DNA from: an uncultured Prevotella sp.
Lineage (GTDB): Bacteria; Bacteroidota; Bacteroidia; Bacteroidales; Bacteroidaceae
Length of the DNA: 7,949 bases
Assembly: GCA_938018155.1 (NCBI GenBank)
Contig: CALIIG010000131.1
Coordinates: 1-7,949 of the forward strand
Direction: 5' to 3'
In this document: in pieces, positions 5,077 to 7,949 of the stretch
Position numbering within the stretch: position 1 is the first letter of the stretch
Layout: each line of letters begins with the position of its first letter
Made by a program: the position numbers and the translations under genes
The notes under the pieces: generated by a model
What the model was told of the DNA's origin: nothing
What the model saw: only the letters and a program-made list of their open reading frames with translations
The model's database searches: none

Positions 5077-7949
5077 TTAGAATTTAAACTGAATACCCAG
5101 TGTATAGGTTGCCGTAAGCGGATAAACCTGTGTGTCCCAGCCTTGTGCGTCGGTAAGTTCAGGCGTAAAAGCATGAGCCGGGAACACGGTAAGCGGTCGG
5201 TCGGCCGTCAGCGAGAAGCGTACACCGGGCAGTATATAGCTGCCTGTTTTGACGTTCTTCAGCGAATATCCCAGCGTAACGTTCTGTATTCTGAAGTAGT
5301 TTGCGCTCTCCACAAAATAAGAATTAACGCGCTGGTCGCTCACATTCCATCCCTTAATTAAGGCTTTTGCCGACGGGTTGCTGTTGGTAGAGCCTTCGCC
5401 TGTCCATCGGTCTTTATACTGCGCTTCGTCGAAATTGTAGTTGCTTTGTGCGTAACGCAGCGCGCGTTTACGGTTAAACATTTGCGCTCCGGCCTGCCCA
5501 TAGGTGGTCAATTCAAAATCAATTCCCTTCCATTCAAAGCCCAAATTGGCTCCGTATATGAAGTTAGGCTGATACGAGCCGAGCGTAGTGCGGTCGTTTC
5601 CATCTATTTTTCCGTCGCCGTTCAAGTCCTTATATTTGAAGTCGCCCGGCTCTAAGCCGTTCAAAACAGCCGTTGGATCGGCAGCAATTTCGGCGGCGTT
5701 CTGGTATATTCCTTCTACAACATATCCGTAAAATGAGTTCATTTCGTGACCCACCCAGTTTACAGTCTTGCCATTTTTAATGATAACCTGTCCGCCAAGA
5801 GCCTTTACCTTATTACGAATAAAAGAAAGATTGGTGCCGAAATGGTATTTAAAGTTCTGCCCTATGCGGTCGTTCCACGTGGCCGATACGTCGAAACCGT
5901 GGTTCAGAATGCGACCATAATTGCCCGCGAGTGTGCGGTTGTCGAATGCAATTTGCGGACTAACCACTGCGTTTTTAGTTAGTCGATGGAAGTAATCGAC
6001 ATCGATATTCAGTCGGTTTTTCAGCGTTGCGAGGTTAAAACCGAGGTTAAATTCCTCCACGCGTTCCCACTTTAGGTAGCTGAAATAGCTGTTATTCTGG
6101 TAGCCTGGATAGATGTTATTGCCAAATACACCAGATGTATTGTTGCCCGTTGATATGCTTGCGAATCCGTCACTGGCGGCTACATGGTCGTTGCCAAGCG
6201 CGCCCCAGCTGGCACGTAACTTCAGATAGTCGATACCTTTTACGTCTTTCATCCATGGCTCTTCGCTTATAACCCATGCCGTTCCTATCGAAGGGAAGTA
6301 GCCCCAATGCTGTTGATATTTCGAGCTGCCGTCGGCACGCATGGTGAGCATCAGCAGATACTTGTCGGCATAGCTGTAATTTATACGGCCGAAATAAGAC
6401 ATACCGCGGTATGTTGAGCCGCTGTCGCCGTTCTTACTTGAGTTTTCATCGCCCAGGCCTATGTACTTATACTCGTCCTTTCCTGCCGGAACGTTCGGGC
6501 GTGCACCCATTAAATAGCGGCTGTTTTCTTCGCGCATGGAGAAGCCTGCCATCGCGCCGAGCGTGTGTTTACCCCACGAATCGTTGTATTGCAGCGTGTT
6601 ATCCCATATATAATTGTCAATATCGGTCATACTTTTACTTAAGTAAGTGGCCGTTGTTTGCAGCGTATTGCTGATATAATACTTCGGTGTGAAGTCGGCT
6701 GCCTGCGCTGCAGAGTGGTCGTAATTAATGCTTGTTTTGAAACTTAGCTTCTCAGGAAGCAGCTTGAATATGGCGTAGAAGCTCGTGCTATAAAGGCTTA
6801 TGCGATTGGTATTATCAAAGTAGGTAGCCGTGGCTACGGGGTTATAGAAGTTGTTTGTGAAGCCAACCGACCCCGGACTGGCAAATTTTACAGGTGTGGC
6901 GAGCGTGTTGTTTTCGTCGTATACGGGATAAATGCCCGGCGCGTTAAAGGCTTGTTGCCATGCCGCATTGTTGGCAAACTGCTGGTTGGCTTTCGACATG
7001 ATACCGTTAAAGCCCACTGTAAGCCAGCTCGTAGCGTCGTAATCGATGCGGGCGCGCAGGTTTAATCGCCTGTAATCGTTGTCAGTTTTCATGATACCGT
7101 TTTGGTAAAGGTAGTTCACGCCCAGCGTATAGGTAGCGCGATCGCTGCCTCCCGATATGTTGATGCTGTGGTTAGTGATGACCGCTTTGCGCAGAAGCTC
7201 GTCGTACCAGTTGGTATTACTGCCGTACGTCCAATTGTGGAAGTCGGCATCTGCATAGCTGCCGCCGTAACGGTTAATGCTTTGTTTAAAGTAATTATTG
7301 TAGGCATTGTAGTCGGCCTCCATCAGCATCTGGGCATATTGGCTCGAGTTTGCCATCTTCAATACGTTGGTAGCCTGCTGCATTCCCACGTATCCGTCGT
7401 ATGTAATTTGTGCTTTTTGGTTACGCTGTCCTTTCTTAGTGGTTATAATTACCACGCCGTTGGCAGCACGAACACCGTATATTGCCGCAGCCGATGCGTC
7501 CTTAAGCACACTCATATCTTCAATATCTTCGCTGTTAAGGAAGTTGATATTGTCGTAGAACATACCATCAACGACATATAAAGGATTGCTGTTTGCAAAC
7601 GAGCCTGTGCCGCGAACGCGCACCGTCGGCCCCGAGCCGGGCACACCACTGTTTACTACATTCACGCCCGCTACCTTGCCTTGCATGGCCGCCATGGGCG
7701 ACGACGAGGGCGTACTAAGCAGCTGTTCGCCCTTCACAACAACGATAGGGCTGGTTAAATCTTTCACCTTTGCCGAACCATAACCTATAGCAACCACCTC
7801 GTCAAGCATTTTAGAGTCGTCGGATAGCGTAACCATCATTTGTGAAGCAGCGTTTAACGTGGTGGTCTTCATGCCGAGGTACGATATGGTTACCTTTGCG
7901 CCCGCCGGCACATCAGCTATCAAAAAGTTTCCGTCGGCATCGGTAACGG
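5077..7949 (-). CDS. SusC/RagA-family TonB-dependent glycan transporter (N-terminus cut by window edge)
   Basis: Outer-membrane beta-barrel that imports oligosaccharides bound by its SusD partner, powered by TonB-ExbBD. The visible frame has 956 codons plus the TAA at 5079-5077 and stays open to the right edge; the TTG at 7923 is not a real start. It opens inside a carboxypeptidase-regulatory-like domain (VTDADGNFLIADVPAGAKV...SYLGMKT), so the signal peptide and the first strands, perhaps 60-90 residues, lie outside. The TonB box region LDEVVAIGYG (about 7777-7806) follows. The plug (about 7429-7780) has MQGKVAGVNV, VRVRGTGS, NPLYVVDG and the hallmark YGVRAANGVVIITTKKG. The remainder is barrel, ending in LGIQFKF with the C-terminal Phe expected of a BAM-recognised strand. 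A DLNGDGKIDGND calcium-loop-like motif lies at 5593-5628, which is common in this family. It is followed by the susD-like gene after 24 nt. Confidence 0.97.
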   Translation of the reverse strand, partial: VTDADGNFLIADVPAGAKVTISYLGMKTTTLNAASQMMVTLSDDSKMLDEVVAIGYGSAKVKDLTSPIVVVKGEQLLSTPSSSPMAAMQGKVAGVNVVNSGVPGSGPTVRVRGTGSFANSNPLYVVDGMFYDNINFLNSEDIEDMSVLKDASAAAIYGVRAANGVVIITTKKGQRNQKAQITYDGYVGMQQATNVLKMANSSQYAQMLMEADYNAYNNYFKQSINRYGGSYADADFHNWTYGSNTNWYDELLRKAVITNHSINISGGSDRATYTLGVNYLYQNGIMKTDNDYRRLNLRARIDYDATSWLTVGFNGIMSKANQQFANNAAWQQAFNAPGIYPVYDENNTLATPVKFASPGSVGFTNNFYNPVATATYFDNTNRISLYSTSFYAIFKLLPEKLSFKTSINYDHSAAQAADFTPKYYISNTLQTTATYLSKSMTDIDNYIWDNTLQYNDSWGKHTLGAMAGFSMREENSRYLMGARPNVPAGKDEYKYIGLGDENSSKNGDSGSTYRGMSYFGRINYSYADKYLLMLTMRADGSSKYQQHWGYFPSIGTAWVISEEPWMKDVKGIDYLKLRASWGALGNDHVAASDGFASISTGNNTSGVFGNNIYPGYQNNSYFSYLKWERVEEFNLGFNLATLKNRLNIDVDYFHRLTKNAVVSPQIAFDNRTLAGNYGRILNHGFDVSATWNDRIGQNFKYHFGTNLSFIRNKVKALGGQVIIKNGKTVNWVGHEMNSFYGYVVEGIYQNAAEIAADPTAVLNGLEPGDFKYKDLNGDGKIDGNDRTTLGSYQPNFIYGANLGFEWKGIDFELTTYGQAGAQMFNRKRALRYAQSNYNFDEAQYKDRWTGEGSTNSNPSAKALIKGWNVSDQRVNSYFVESANYFRIQNVTLGYSLKNVKTGSYILPGVRFSLTADRPLTVFPAHAFTPELTDAQGWDTQVYPLTATYTLGIQFKF
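5593..5628 (-). other. EF-hand-like DxNxDG motif within the SusC-like protein
   Basis: Twelve residues, DLNGDGKIDGND, carry the Asp/Asn spacing of a calcium-binding loop (D-x-N-x-D-G-x-I-D). They sit in the last third of the protein, where SusC homologues often have a surface loop with the same motif. Calcium binding is known for similar loops in other proteins but is only inferred here. Confidence 0.5.
7777..7806 (-). other. TonB box region of the SusC-like transporter
   Basis: LDEVVAIGYG matches the typical SusC pattern (commonly DEVVVxGYG), located between the N-terminal carboxypeptidase-regulatory-like domain and the plug. The family uses this segment to contact TonB in the periplasm. 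Its presence, intact and in frame, suggests a working transporter rather than a decayed one. Confidence 0.7.

Noticed and set aside
7102..7581. 159-codon plus-strand open frame opposite the SusC plug and barrel region
   Set aside because: It mirrors a strongly conserved SusC segment on the other strand; its length follows from that gene's composition and it has no plausible start context.
7921..7923. TTG at 7923 as the start of the SusC-like gene
   Set aside because: The reading frame continues upstream to the window edge with carboxypeptidase-regulatory-like residues (VTDADGNF), so the true start lies outside.

Overview
The window is one contiguous piece of a Bacteroidota-type polysaccharide utilization locus (PUL). 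Every real gene lies on the minus strand, so transcription runs from the right edge (base 7949) to the left edge (base 1). In that direction the order is: a SusC-family TonB-dependent transporter missing its N-terminus; a SusD-family glycan-binding lipoprotein; a PF10091 ('glycoamylase' fold, GH144-like) putative endo-beta-1,2-glucanase lipoprotein; and a secreted GH3 beta-glucosidase of the BglX type missing its C-terminus. The SusC/SusD pair is essentially diagnostic of Bacteroidota. The mixed base composition (roughly half GC), the absence of well-placed Shine-Dalgarno sequences and the protein styles fit Bacteroidales, possibly Prevotellaceae. That genus-level guess is inference and weak.

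Layout: 7949-5077 susC-like; 24-nt gap; 5052-3598 susD-like; 28-nt gap; 3569-2166 GH144-like; 182-nt gap with small hairpins; 1983-1 GH3. The very short first two gaps argue for one polycistronic mRNA. The longer gap before the GH3 gene leaves room for RNA processing, a stability hairpin or a second promoter. I found no RNA gene, mobile element, CRISPR array or plus-strand gene, and no frameshift in any of the four frames.

Proposed working model (inference from family knowledge): SusD captures a glucan at the surface and SusC imports it. The GH144-like enzyme cuts beta-1,2-glucan (linear, or the cyclic glucans made by some Proteobacteria) into sophoro-oligosaccharides. The GH3 enzyme then removes glucose in the periplasm. 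GH144 next to a BglX-like GH3 and a SusC/SusD pair resembles, from memory, the Bacteroides thetaiotaomicron region around the sophoro-oligosaccharide-active GH3 enzyme BT_3567. The locus therefore looks like a recognisable variety of PUL rather than an entirely new system. What remains open is the substrate, the cell location of the endo-enzyme, and the regulator and any surface glycan-binding protein, which are not in the window.
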